The position numbers and the translations under genes were made by a program. The notes beneath the pieces are model-generated. The model did no database searches and had not been told where the DNA came from. It was given only the letters and a program-made list of their open reading frames with translations. 34,568 bases of DNA from positions 1 to 34,568 of the IMG/VR virus record IMGVR_UViG_3300038825_000684. The stretch is one strand, 5' to 3'. The stretch is from a virus. Positions 1 through 5,667 of the stretch are shown here, piece by piece (position 1 is the first letter of the stretch; every line of letters begins with the position of its first letter).

Positions 1-134
1 CTGGCGCGTCCGCTGATTTTACTACTAGCTCGCTTTGTAAACCTGCGAGTTTCATGTAATACAGGTCACCAGATATTTCTTTTTTACTTTCCAGTGGCAG
101 TTTCAGCTCTGTCATCACTACGCGTTTTACCTCA
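1..134. repeat. Terminal direct repeat, copy 1 (contig overlap)
   Basis: Bases 1-134 match 34435-34568 with only two differences (A59 against G34493, and G65 against A34499). Both lie inside the terminase large subunit gene and both are third-position changes (Tyr TAT/TAC, Asp GAC/GAT). Joining the ends restores one open terminase frame. The sequence is therefore a circular assembly or a circularly permuted phage genome of 34,434 bp. The silent mismatches suggest reads from more than one strain rather than a fixed biological terminal repeat, which would normally be identical. Confidence 0.95.
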
Positions 135-367
135 CGCGCTATCTTATTAGCCAGTGAGTAGTTTGGACCTACAATCCAGCCACGCGTTCTGGGCGTGAGC
201 AACCATGGCAGGATTTCGTGCGCTGCCATAAAGGATTTTCCAGAGCGTCGCCCCATGAGACAGACGCGCCATCTAGATTTACTGTTATGAACTGCCAGCT
301 GTTGTGGAGTCGGGTGATACCCCAAAAGACTCCAGAGCTTTTGCTTGTTCACTATTTGCTTTATCAA
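1..367 (-). CDS. terL: Terminase large subunit, N-terminal part (continues at 34434/34568)
   Basis: ATPase part of the DNA-packaging motor. The frame reads through GRRSGKS (Walker A, about residues 43-49) and continues without a stop to base 1; across the circular join it continues in the gene ending at 33494, giving 435 residues in total, a normal length for this family. No ATG is available near the start. TTG at 367 is preceded by a GAGGA motif 9 bases upstream; GTG at 352 is an alternative with a weaker ribosome site. The TTG start overlaps the end of the small terminase gene by 83 bases. Function is secure from the motifs; the start is an inference. Confidence 0.85.
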   Translation of the reverse strand, partial: MIKQIVNKQKLWSLLGYHPTPQQLAVHNSKSRWRVCLMGRRSGKSFMAAHEILPWLLTPRTRGWIVGPNYSLANKIAREVKRVVMTELKLPLESKKEISGDLYYMKLAGLQSELVVKSADAP

Positions 368-683
368 TTGGATTGTCCTCGAACCCGCACTGCTGTAACA
401 CAGTTTGCAGGTTACCAGTCATGTCAACGGCTGTTTTATCACTCATACCAAGGTAGTTCTTAGCCATGAATATCTGCATTGCTATTGCGTTGTTTTCGAT
501 TGCAGATACCCACATGGCGCGTCTGAGCTTGAACTTCATCTCTTCGCGACCTGCTTCGTACTGTGGTTTGAAGTTTTGGCGTATGTATGCTTCCGAAACT
601 TCAAAGTATTTGCCGATTTCAGCGTAGTTACATCCAAATGATGCAAGCATTCGTACTTTATCTTTATCTACTTTACTCTTCAT
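285..683 (-). CDS. terS: Terminase small subunit
   Basis: Predicted 132-residue DNA-recognition partner of the large terminase. An N-terminal helix-turn-helix (about residues 15-40, core FGCNYAEIGKYFEVSEAYI) is followed by the conserved C-terminal block with MWVSAIENN and MAKNYLGMSDK, typical of small terminases in which a short helical segment ends in LGMSDK. ATG at 683 is preferred over ATG at 707: it has an AGG nine bases upstream and overlaps the upstream gene by only 11 bases. It lies directly upstream of, and overlaps, terL, the usual order. Confidence 0.85.
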   Translation of the reverse strand: MKSKVDKDKVRMLASFGCNYAEIGKYFEVSEAYIRQNFKPQYEAGREEMKFKLRRAMWVSAIENNAIAMQIFMAKNYLGMSDKTAVDMTGNLQTVLQQCGFEDNPIDKANSEQAKALESFGVSPDSTTAGSS

Positions 684-1005
684 CAATATTAGCCTGTTCG
701 ATGACATTCTTTATTTTATTAAGTGTTCTGCGCCAGTATTCCTTTACGCTGGACTCGGTGATGTCCATTTCTTTTGCTATGTCAACAAAGGTGTGGCCGA
801 GTGTGCGCTGTTTGAACACGCGGAGTTCCTGTGGAGACATGAGATCATAAAACTTATGTGCGCTGAGTTGTAGGTTGCGCAGGTGTGGTTCGATGAGTCC
901 GCTTCGGAATACTAGCATGTGGAGATGGTAGCGGTCTGCGCGGTCGATGGCGTGCAGCCACTTGTCTGTATTTTCATCAGTTAGATTAGACCAAACCTCT
1001 TCCAT
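673..1005 (-). CDS. HTH protein resembling sigma-70 region 4
   Basis: A 110-residue protein heading the late gene cluster. Residues about 57-97 (MSPQELRVFKQRTLGHTFVD, then IAKEMDITESSVKEYWRR) form a sigma-region-4/LuxR-type helix-turn-helix: acidic start, a helix ending in a G-H-T-like turn, and a recognition helix. The N-terminal half has no recognisable domain. It could regulate late transcription or help recognise the packaging site, being next to terS. It overlaps terS by 11 bases. I see no other sigma domains, so it is not a complete sigma factor. Confidence 0.65.
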   Translation of the reverse strand: MEEVWSNLTDENTDKWLHAIDRADRYHLHMLVFRSGLIEPHLRNLQLSAHKFYDLMSPQELRVFKQRTLGHTFVDIAKEMDITESSVKEYWRRTLNKIKNVIEQANIDEE

Positions 1006-1284
1006 TATTTGAATTTACGCATAAGGTGTTGACAAAAACGAAAGTAAAAATTTTAAGACGCGGTAAGCGGCAATAATAAAATTTTGCCTTGGTGTACCCA
1101 AAAGTTATACATAATGCATGTTATATGCAATTTTTGAAAATCTATAAACATAATATAAATATATACTTATGGAACATTAACTAAATAACCGTAATATATT
1201 GCGCGCGGTTTGTGTCAATGTGGCTGGGTTCGTGGCCGTTTCTTTTTGTTTTAGTTAGATAGATATTTTTTATTTTTAATGCTG
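1006..1284. promoter_or_regulatory. Divergent intergenic region between late operon and plus-strand unit
   Basis: About 280 AT-rich bases without a convincing gene. For the minus strand there is a consensus -35 TTGACA (1218-1213) and a -10-like TATTAC (1196-1191) with a 16-base spacer, a plausible promoter for the late genes starting at 1005. An inverted repeat TGCAT/ATGCA with a 5-base gap lies near 1113-1128. The 11-mer GTGTTGACAAA at 1026-1036 is identical to the left arm and next base of the palindrome beside the repressor-like gene at 11209-11243, so it may be an operator half-site. Confidence 0.45.
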
Positions 1285-1312
1285 TTGACATATACAAGTA
1301 TATTAGTATATT
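1285..1312 (+). promoter_or_regulatory. Promoter with internal operator-like dyad for the plus-strand unit
   Basis: Consensus -35 TTGACA (1285-1290), a 16-base spacer and -10 TATATT (1307-1312), about 56 bases upstream of the first plus-strand gene. The spacer holds the inverted repeat ATATAC-AA-GTATAT (1290-1303), placed where a bound repressor would block polymerase. The leader then carries a small GCGG/CCGC hairpin (1318-1334) and a purine-rich ribosome site. Confidence 0.7.
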
Positions 1313-1367
1313 CCAGAGCGGCGTGAGAGACCGCAATTAACAATAAACAAAAAAAGAGAGAGTAAAA

Positions 1368-1607
1368 ATGACTGAATTATTACTTAAGCTATTAGGAAAG
1401 CAAGAAGTTAAACGTATTCTTAATTTATGGATTAAAGATCAAATTAATGTATGCTTAGAACAAAATGCGCGCATTCAATTAGATAGTACCATATGGATGG
1501 AACATTATATTACAACTTCTAAAAAATTCAATGAATGCCCAGAGTATTTAATTGATGAACCTTTAGAGGTGGATGATCTTTTTAATTTTATTGGAGGAAA
1601 AATATAA
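1368..1607 (+). CDS. Hypothetical protein, first gene of plus-strand unit
   Basis: A 79-residue protein of unknown function. An AGAGAG ribosome site lies 5 to 10 bases upstream of the ATG. The N-terminal half is helical and leucine-rich with basic residues; the C-terminal half is acidic (EPLEVDDLF). No motif is recognised. The TAA stop shares its last base with the ATG of the GP88 gene (TAATG), so the two are translationally coupled. Codon use is AT-rich, like the rest of this unit. Confidence 0.7.
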   Translation: MTELLLKLLGKQEVKRILNLWIKDQINVCLEQNARIQLDSTIWMEHYITTSKKFNECPEYLIDEPLEVDDLFNFIGGKI

Positions 1608-2302
1608 TGTCATTAATCAAACTACTAACCGCGCCGCATGGCAGCACTAAAACCAATAAGAGTATGAAATACGGTTTTGCGAATTTCATAATGTATTTAT
1701 CACCATTTAAAAAAAGCGGCTGGAACACGTGCGCCGCGGCTACTAAAGGTTGTATTGCATCGTGTTTAGACGAAAGCGGCCGCGGTAATTGGACAGAAAA
1801 AAACGGTAAAAAAAATCCAATACATGAAGCGCGATTGAAGCGTACGCAATTCTTTTTTAATGACCGCGGCGCGTTTCTTGAACAGTTAGAGAGAGAGATT
1901 AAAAACGGTATTAAATGGGCATTAAAACGCGATTTAAAACCCGTTTTTAGGTTAAATGGTACTAGCGATTTGAGATGGGAACAATACGGTATAATGAAAA
2001 AATTTAATGACATTCAATTTTATGATTATACCAAACTATGGAACCGCCGCGATCTACCCGCTAATTATCATTTAACGTTTAGCCGCGCAGAATCTAACCA
2101 AAAAGAAACATTAAACGCGGTTGTAAATGGGTTAAATATTGCGGCCGTGTTTAGACATGAGTTACCAAAAGAATATTTAGGATTAAAGGTAATAAACGGC
2201 GATAAACACGATTTACGATTTTTAGATCCAAAACGCGCTTGTATTGGTTTGATTGCTAAAGGCAAGGCTAAACATGATCAAAGCGGTTTTGTACTTAACT
2301 AA
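1607..2302 (+). CDS. GP88-family (Gene product 88) protein
   Basis: A 231-residue protein that matches, from memory of the family, the phage and plasmid family called Gene product 88. Visible hallmarks are the N-terminal SPFKKSGWNTC segment, a three-cysteine cluster (C42, C49, C53) followed by a GRG (58-60), then SDLRWE (about 120), FYDYTK (about 138), a YHLTFSRAE segment, and a C-terminal GDKHDLRFLDP followed by GLIAKGKAKHDQSGFV. The cysteine cluster suggests a metal or cluster site, but no biochemical function is established for the family that I know of. It is the best-recognised gene of the plus-strand unit, expressed opposite to nearly all other phage genes. It seems full length. Confidence 0.8.
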   Translation: MSLIKLLTAPHGSTKTNKSMKYGFANFIMYLSPFKKSGWNTCAAATKGCIASCLDESGRGNWTEKNGKKNPIHEARLKRTQFFFNDRGAFLEQLEREIKNGIKWALKRDLKPVFRLNGTSDLRWEQYGIMKKFNDIQFYDYTKLWNRRDLPANYHLTFSRAESNQKETLNAVVNGLNIAAVFRHELPKEYLGLKVINGDKHDLRFLDPKRACIGLIAKGKAKHDQSGFVLN

Positions 2303-2327
2303 ACAACAAAAAAAGAGAGGTTAATAA

Positions 2328-2708
2328 ATGTATACAGCATTTAAAACATGGTTAACAGCAACCACGCAACTTAGTAAAAAATCAATAAACAACTATTGCG
2401 GCGGTCTTAACAAAATAACCCGCGATTTAATCGATGAGAACATGATCCAAAATAGCTTGGATGAAATTGAGCAAGTTGAGCAAGTTGAGCAGATCAAAGC
2501 GGAATATTTTGGAATTCCTAAATATAAAGAGCAGGACCAGCGCGGACGGAATATGTATAACGCGGCCTTTAATAAATATATTTATTTTAGAACAGAAACC
2601 GCGAAAAAAGAAAGCTGGTTTGATGACAAAATAGAGGTTTTAAGCGATAATCCAGAAACCGCAGAAACTTTAAAAAACATGCTTAAAAAAGGTTTTTTAA
2701 ATTCATAG
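2328..2708 (+). CDS. Protein with orphan N-terminal-type domain seen in restriction enzymes
   Basis: A 126-residue protein with a strong AGAGAGG ribosome site. Its first 30 residues (FKTWLTATTQLSKKSINNY) and the block around residue 63 onward (YFGIPKYKEQDQRGRNMYNA, then AFNKYIYF) resemble the helical domain found in front of HNH and McrB-type restriction nucleases; here it stands alone with no catalytic part. A 9-base tandem repeat gives EQVEQVEQ near residues 45-52. The family link is from memory and tentative. The stop codon (2706-2708) lies in stem I of the hammerhead ribozyme, so the mRNA would be cut about 60 bases after the stop. Confidence 0.6.
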   Translation: MYTAFKTWLTATTQLSKKSINNYCGGLNKITRDLIDENMIQNSLDEIEQVEQVEQIKAEYFGIPKYKEQDQRGRNMYNAAFNKYIYFRTETAKKESWFDDKIEVLSDNPETAETLKNMLKKGFLNS

Positions 2709-2778
2709 CCATACTGATGAGCGCGATTAGTTATCGCGCGAAATATCGCCGCATTAGCGGCGGTATATATGGAAACTA
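2706..2778 (+). ncRNA. Type I hammerhead self-cleaving ribozyme
   Basis: All core elements are present in order. Stem I 5' strand CCATA (2709-2713); core CTGATGA (2714-2720); stem II GCGCGAT/ATCGCGC (2721-2727 with 2733-2739, loop TAGTT); core GAAA (2740-2743); stem III of 10 pairs (2743-2752 with 2757-2766, one U-G wobble, loop ATTA), including the conserved A15.1-U16.1 pair (2743-2766); cleavage base H17 is A2767; stem I 3' strand TATGG (2768-2772) pairs perfectly with CCATA. A bulge AAA (2773-2775) and three more pairs (TAG 2706-2708 with CTA 2776-2778) extend stem I, a usual place for contact with loop II. The first pair of stem II is the preferred G-C. Termini are in stem I, so it is type I. 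It lies in sense orientation between two genes, and predicted cleavage after 2767 would free a 5'-OH end 25 bases before the next ATG. Confidence 0.93.
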
Positions 2779-2792
2779 AAAGAGGTATTAAA

Positions 2793-3080
2793 ATGACATG
2801 TCATATACACGAAAAAATCAATGATGACTGCGTTTTATGCGTTCCTAAAATACAATTAACGAAACTAATTAGATTCAAATTTCAGTTTAGTTTATGCGAA
2901 AATATTGATGATTTAATTAATGAGCTTGATGAAATAAAAAAAGAGCTTAATTATTTAAAATCAATAAATGCGGAATATGATCAAGGCGAAATAGACTGGC
3001 ATTTTTTCGACATTGTAACCAATGATAAAAACCTAATAAAAGAGCTTCAAAATATAGGTTTTTATGATCCGAATGAATAA
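2793..3080 (+). CDS. Hypothetical protein downstream of hammerhead ribozyme
   Basis: A 95-residue acidic protein. ATG at 2793 is chosen over ATG at 2769 because AGAGGT lies at 2781-2786, and the upstream ATG is inside the ribozyme. The N-terminus has closely spaced C and H residues (MTCHIHEKINDDCVLC), a possible small metal site, followed by helices rich in Leu, Asp and Glu. No family is recognised. After ribozyme cleavage its mRNA would begin at 2768 and keep this ribosome site. Confidence 0.65.
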   Translation: MTCHIHEKINDDCVLCVPKIQLTKLIRFKFQFSLCENIDDLINELDEIKKELNYLKSINAEYDQGEIDWHFFDIVTNDKNLIKELQNIGFYDPNE

Positions 3081-3118
3081 ACGCAGCATGAACGAAATAA
3101 TAAAAGAGAGTGAAATAC

Positions 3119-3193
3119 ATGATAACTAAAATACTAACCGCATACGTCAAAATATGCGCGGTAATATGGCTAATATTATGGCTTTTGAGTTAA
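3119..3193 (+). CDS. Tiny membrane peptide (24 aa)
   Basis: ATG at 3119 follows an AGAGAG ribosome site (about 3104-3110). The product is 24 residues: a short basic start (MITK) followed by a single hydrophobic stretch with two tryptophans, consistent with one membrane helix. Too short for family recognition. It overlaps the next tiny frame by 28 bases. Expressed peptides of this size are common in phage accessory units, but only the ribosome site and hydrophobicity support this call. Confidence 0.45.
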   Translation: MITKILTAYVKICAVIWLILWLLS

Positions 3194-3243
3194 TTATCTA
3201 CGTTTTAATGGCCGTTATTTTGGTCTTAATGTTAGATACGTAA
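3166..3243 (+). CDS. Second tiny membrane peptide (25 aa), overlapping
   Basis: An ATG at 3166 opens a 25-residue frame, almost all hydrophobic (FELIIYVLMAVILVLMLD), one predicted membrane helix. It overlaps the preceding peptide gene in another frame, and lacks a clear ribosome site, so it would depend on coupled translation. ATG at 3178 is an alternative start. It is the last frame before the terminator at 3267. Confidence 0.35.
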   Translation: MANIMAFELIIYVLMAVILVLMLDT

Positions 3244-3266
3244 TAACACTAAAAACGCAACAAATT

Positions 3267-3292
3267 AACCCGCATTTTATGCGGGTTTTTTT
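3267..3292 (+). terminator. Intrinsic terminator of plus-strand unit
   Basis: A perfect 9-bp inverted repeat AACCCGCAT / ATGCGGGTT (3267-3275 with 3279-3287), loop TTT, followed by a run of seven T (3286-3292). It lies 23 bases after the last plus-strand frame. The minus side is followed only by TTAATTTG, so termination there would be weaker. Confidence 0.92.
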
Positions 3293-3299
3293 GTGTCTA

Positions 3300-3446
3300 A
3301 AATTATGATCATAAAATTTTTTTGCTACTTTAAAAATGCACGTTTTAAGCGTTTTTTTGCATTTTTTTGCGCATAATATGGTCATTTTTGTGCCAGTTAT
3401 ATTTCCTGGTCAGGGTTATTATATTATCCTCGCAGGGTTCATTATA
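3300..3446. other. AT-rich gene-free stretch between convergent units
   Basis: No credible gene. It holds the palindrome TATGATCATA (about 3304-3313), a second stem-loop candidate AAAAATGC/GCATTTTT (3332-3339 with 3359-3366) followed by a T-run that could be a backup terminator for the plus strand, and the start of the CAGGGTT repeats. The plus-strand unit and the minus-strand replication operon converge here. Confidence 0.55.
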
Positions 3447-3463
3447 TTATTCACTCAGGGTTT
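3411..3463. repeat. CAGGGTT direct repeats
   Basis: CAGGGTT followed by ATTATATTAT occurs at 3411-3427 and again, with one extra base, at 3433-3450. A third CAGGGTT follows at 3456, so the units are spaced about 22-23 bases, roughly two helical turns. This regular phasing suggests a protein-binding array. It overlaps the end of the small minus-strand gene at 3447. Confidence 0.55.
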
Positions 3464-3665
3464 TTTTCTTTTTGAGCATTCGGTTCCGCCACGCCAATTT
3501 GTCACGCGACCACATGCGCAACCAACACCGATCTAAATTGCAAACTCTGGTGTCTTCGTACCACTCCAAAACCAGCGCACAACGCTCACCATCACTGGCG
3601 ATTTGTACGAATTCGCAGGACTTGTCCTTTTTCTTACTAAGTGAGCATTTTTGAGCTAAAATCAC
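3447..3665 (-). CDS. Hypothetical small basic protein, last gene of replication operon
   Basis: A 72-residue frame from GTG at 3665, with TAGGT about 8 bases upstream. The product is basic with four cysteines and a C-terminal half of aromatic and arginine residues (WYEDTR, WLRMWSRDKLAWRNR) ending in a lysine run. It looks like a real protein rather than a random frame, but no family is recognised. It is separated from the primase-helicase gene by a repeat-rich stretch of about 150 bases. Confidence 0.45.
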   Translation of the reverse strand: MILAQKCSLSKKKDKSCEFVQIASDGERCALVLEWYEDTRVCNLDRCWLRMWSRDKLAWRNRMLKKKKTLSE

Positions 3666-3673
3666 TAGAGTAC

Positions 3674-3811
3674 CTAGAACGCAGAATTTGAAGAATTTGA
3701 AGAATATCTCTCTCTCTCTCCTCTATAAACACAGTTTCTCAAATTCTCTTTTTTCACCTCATGGCAGAATTTGAAATTCTGCATATTCTGCATATTCTGC
3801 GTTTTCTGCAT
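3674..3811. repeat. 9-bp iterated repeats and palindrome downstream of primase-helicase gene
   Basis: Four tandem 9-mers ending in TTCTGC (AAATTCTGC 3774-3782, ATATTCTGC 3783-3791 and 3792-3800, GTTTTCTGC 3801-3809) abut a perfect dyad GCAGAATTT-G-AAATTCTGC (3764-3782). Further left, GCAGAATTT is repeated in the form GAAGAATTT (about 3681-3702), followed by a CT run (about 3705-3721). This looks like an iteron array: either a replication origin next to the replication genes or an operator cluster. The same bases also form a 45-codon minus-strand frame (ATG 3811 to stop 3674) in which the 9-mers encode repeated Met-Gln-Asn, but it has no ribosome site, so I prefer the non-coding reading. Confidence 0.6.
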
Positions 3812-3816
3812 ACGCG

Positions 3817-5667
3817 CTAATCAACCAAACCGTCTAATTCAGTTTCCATTTTACGATATTGTCCATGCCCAATCTTACTAATTAAGCCTTGTTTTGTCAT
3901 ACGCTCTAGCCAGTTTGATACCGCTGCATTACTACCAAATCCAACCACCGCATCCAGCGCAGCCTTGAACATTTCTCTGCTAAAGTTATGCCCTTCTGTC
4001 GCAATCGCCTGCAACACTTTTTCTTCCACTGATTCCTTCGGATCGGTATACCAGAACATTTCATTCTTTGGCAACGGCTTCAAGTATTCAAAATACAAAT
4101 CACCATCACTCACATTATGCAACTTGACTCCAACTGGCACACCATGCAGATCATTCTGGCTGCGCACCTTCGTAATCTTCATCACCTTTAATCCAGGCAG
4201 ACGCTGACTACTCGCAAGCTGTACAATACCATCCAGATGATTCGTGTACGCACTCCCGCCCAACATCATACTGACATCAAGCGGATTCGCTTCACCCAGC
4301 TTCTTATGATGCGATACAATTAAGATAGCAACCTTATGCTTGTTCTTTAAATTGACCATCGTCCTCAACAGGTCCATCACATCATCATTCTTGCTCACAT
4401 TCTTATTCGTACTCGTATACAAATTATCCACCACCAATACCTCGCATGGATCAAAGGTCAAATTCGCGTCCATTTCTTCCCACTTGTCAGTAAACACGTT
4501 ATCCTGCCCACTGCTCAAGATACTCAGGTTCTTGTCAAACCGATGCGCTTCCACTGGATACTTATTAACAAAATGCATCGCGGTCCGCTCGATCAACTGC
4601 TTAAAACTCTCGTCCTTCAACTCAAACTGCACATGCATAACCTTCCTAGGCTTCGGTATCCTAAAGCCCAAGAACGGCACACCTAGAGCCAAACACGTAG
4701 ACAACTGCAAACTCATCACCGACTTACCTACGTTCGTACCACCTGCAAGGCCCATAATGTCCTTCTCAAAAAACAAGTCATCAATGATAGGCTCTGGCAT
4801 ATTCACAAAGGTTTTTGCAAACTGCGAAGGACTAAAACTGCGCATTCCGCCAATATCCTCTGGTTTATCACCAAACCGCACACAGGACGCAAACAACTGA
4901 TCCAAACTATGACCATCACTAAACCAGTCAGTAAGATCATACCTAGCAGGCTTACCTTCCCACTTCATTACATACAACTCAACCTTCTTCCCAAAGAGCC
5001 TTTTTGCCAGTTTTTGCGCACCTAGTTCGCCTTTTTCGTCATTATCGTACACAATGTATACTTTATTATATTTTGACGGCAAGGTTATCTCCGCAGGCAG
5101 CGCACCCGCACCTGACGTAAATGTCAAGGCGGATGCGCCATTGCAGTATGCGGTGACTAGGTCCTTTTCTCCTTCACAGATCACAAGGCTGGAGAGAGGT
5201 AGATGCGGAGTCTCAAACACCTTGCATTCTGCGTCACCGAACTGCGGTCCTTTATGAAATTTTACATGATTCTCATTAATCTGGAACACCAACTGCGCAT
5301 TCTTCTTATCATCGCGCCTGACACCAATGGGCAGGTCCAGACACTTCTCGTTCCACGGCAACTCCAACTCCTCAACCGCTTTTCGCCAATGCTGCACAAA
5401 TGTCGCCCGCGCTTCTGAATATCCACTCTTTTTCACCTCTTTTGACTCCACTTTGACCTTAGTATTGGTCAATTTATATTCTATACGCGGGGTTTGTATC
5501 TTCTCTTCGCTAAAATCCCAACTAAACTGGCACTTATGGCAGTAGGCATACTCACCATTGATCTGCACTGTGCCTTGCTTGCGTGCGGTTCCATCGTCAC
5601 ACTCAGGACACCAAGCACGCTTACCATTATGAGTTATGCGAGAGAAGACATCCGATGCACTCCTCAA
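3817..5667 (-). CDS. TOPRIM primase - RecA-like replicative helicase
   Basis: A 616-residue fused primase-helicase for phage DNA replication. In order: an N-terminal zinc motif (CPEC about 20-23, CHKC about 43-46), a TOPRIM domain with EGEKD (about 165) and VYDNDEKG (about 206), and a RecA/DnaB-type ATPase with Walker A GGTNVGKS (about 309-316), Walker B VLVVDN (about 420) and VSHHKK. The C-terminal 80 residues look like a winged helix. No ATG lies near the start; TTG at 5667 overlaps the exonuclease stop as TTGA, with AGGA just upstream, the arrangement seen with ATGA junctions elsewhere in this operon. A TTG at 5700 would add 11 residues. Confidence 0.88.
   Translation of the reverse strand: MRSASDVFSRITHNGKRAWCPECDDGTARKQGTVQINGEYAYCHKCQFSWDFSEEKIQTPRIEYKLTNTKVKVESKEVKKSGYSEARATFVQHWRKAVEELELPWNEKCLDLPIGVRRDDKKNAQLVFQINENHVKFHKGPQFGDAECKVFETPHLPLSSLVICEGEKDLVTAYCNGASALTFTSGAGALPAEITLPSKYNKVYIVYDNDEKGELGAQKLAKRLFGKKVELYVMKWEGKPARYDLTDWFSDGHSLDQLFASCVRFGDKPEDIGGMRSFSPSQFAKTFVNMPEPIIDDLFFEKDIMGLAGGTNVGKSVMSLQLSTCLALGVPFLGFRIPKPRKVMHVQFELKDESFKQLIERTAMHFVNKYPVEAHRFDKNLSILSSGQDNVFTDKWEEMDANLTFDPCEVLVVDNLYTSTNKNVSKNDDVMDLLRTMVNLKNKHKVAILIVSHHKKLGEANPLDVSMMLGGSAYTNHLDGIVQLASSQRLPGLKVMKITKVRSQNDLHGVPVGVKLHNVSDGDLYFEYLKPLPKNEMFWYTDPKESVEEKVLQAIATEGHNFSREMFKAALDAVVGFGSNAAVSNWLERMTKQGLISKIGHGQYRKMETELDGLVD

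Noticed and set aside
1029-1057. Plus-strand promoter using TTGACA at 1029-1034
   Set aside because: No acceptable -10 at 16-18 bases; the motif is better explained as an operator half-site shared with 11209-11243.
1588-2013. 141-codon minus-strand frame opposite the GP88 gene
   Set aside because: Shadow of a gene with strong family motifs, with no start signal.
2721-2762. Two tandem hairpins read as REP-type repeats or a terminator
   Set aside because: No T-run, and the bases between and around the hairpins spell out the hammerhead core exactly.
3336-3654. Plus-strand frames of 66 and 95 codons after the terminator
   Set aside because: They lie beyond a perfect intrinsic terminator, have no ribosome sites and are made of T-rich low-complexity sequence.
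4340-4900. 186-codon plus-strand frame
   Set aside because: Lies opposite the ATPase part of the primase-helicase gene; composition typical of an antisense shadow.
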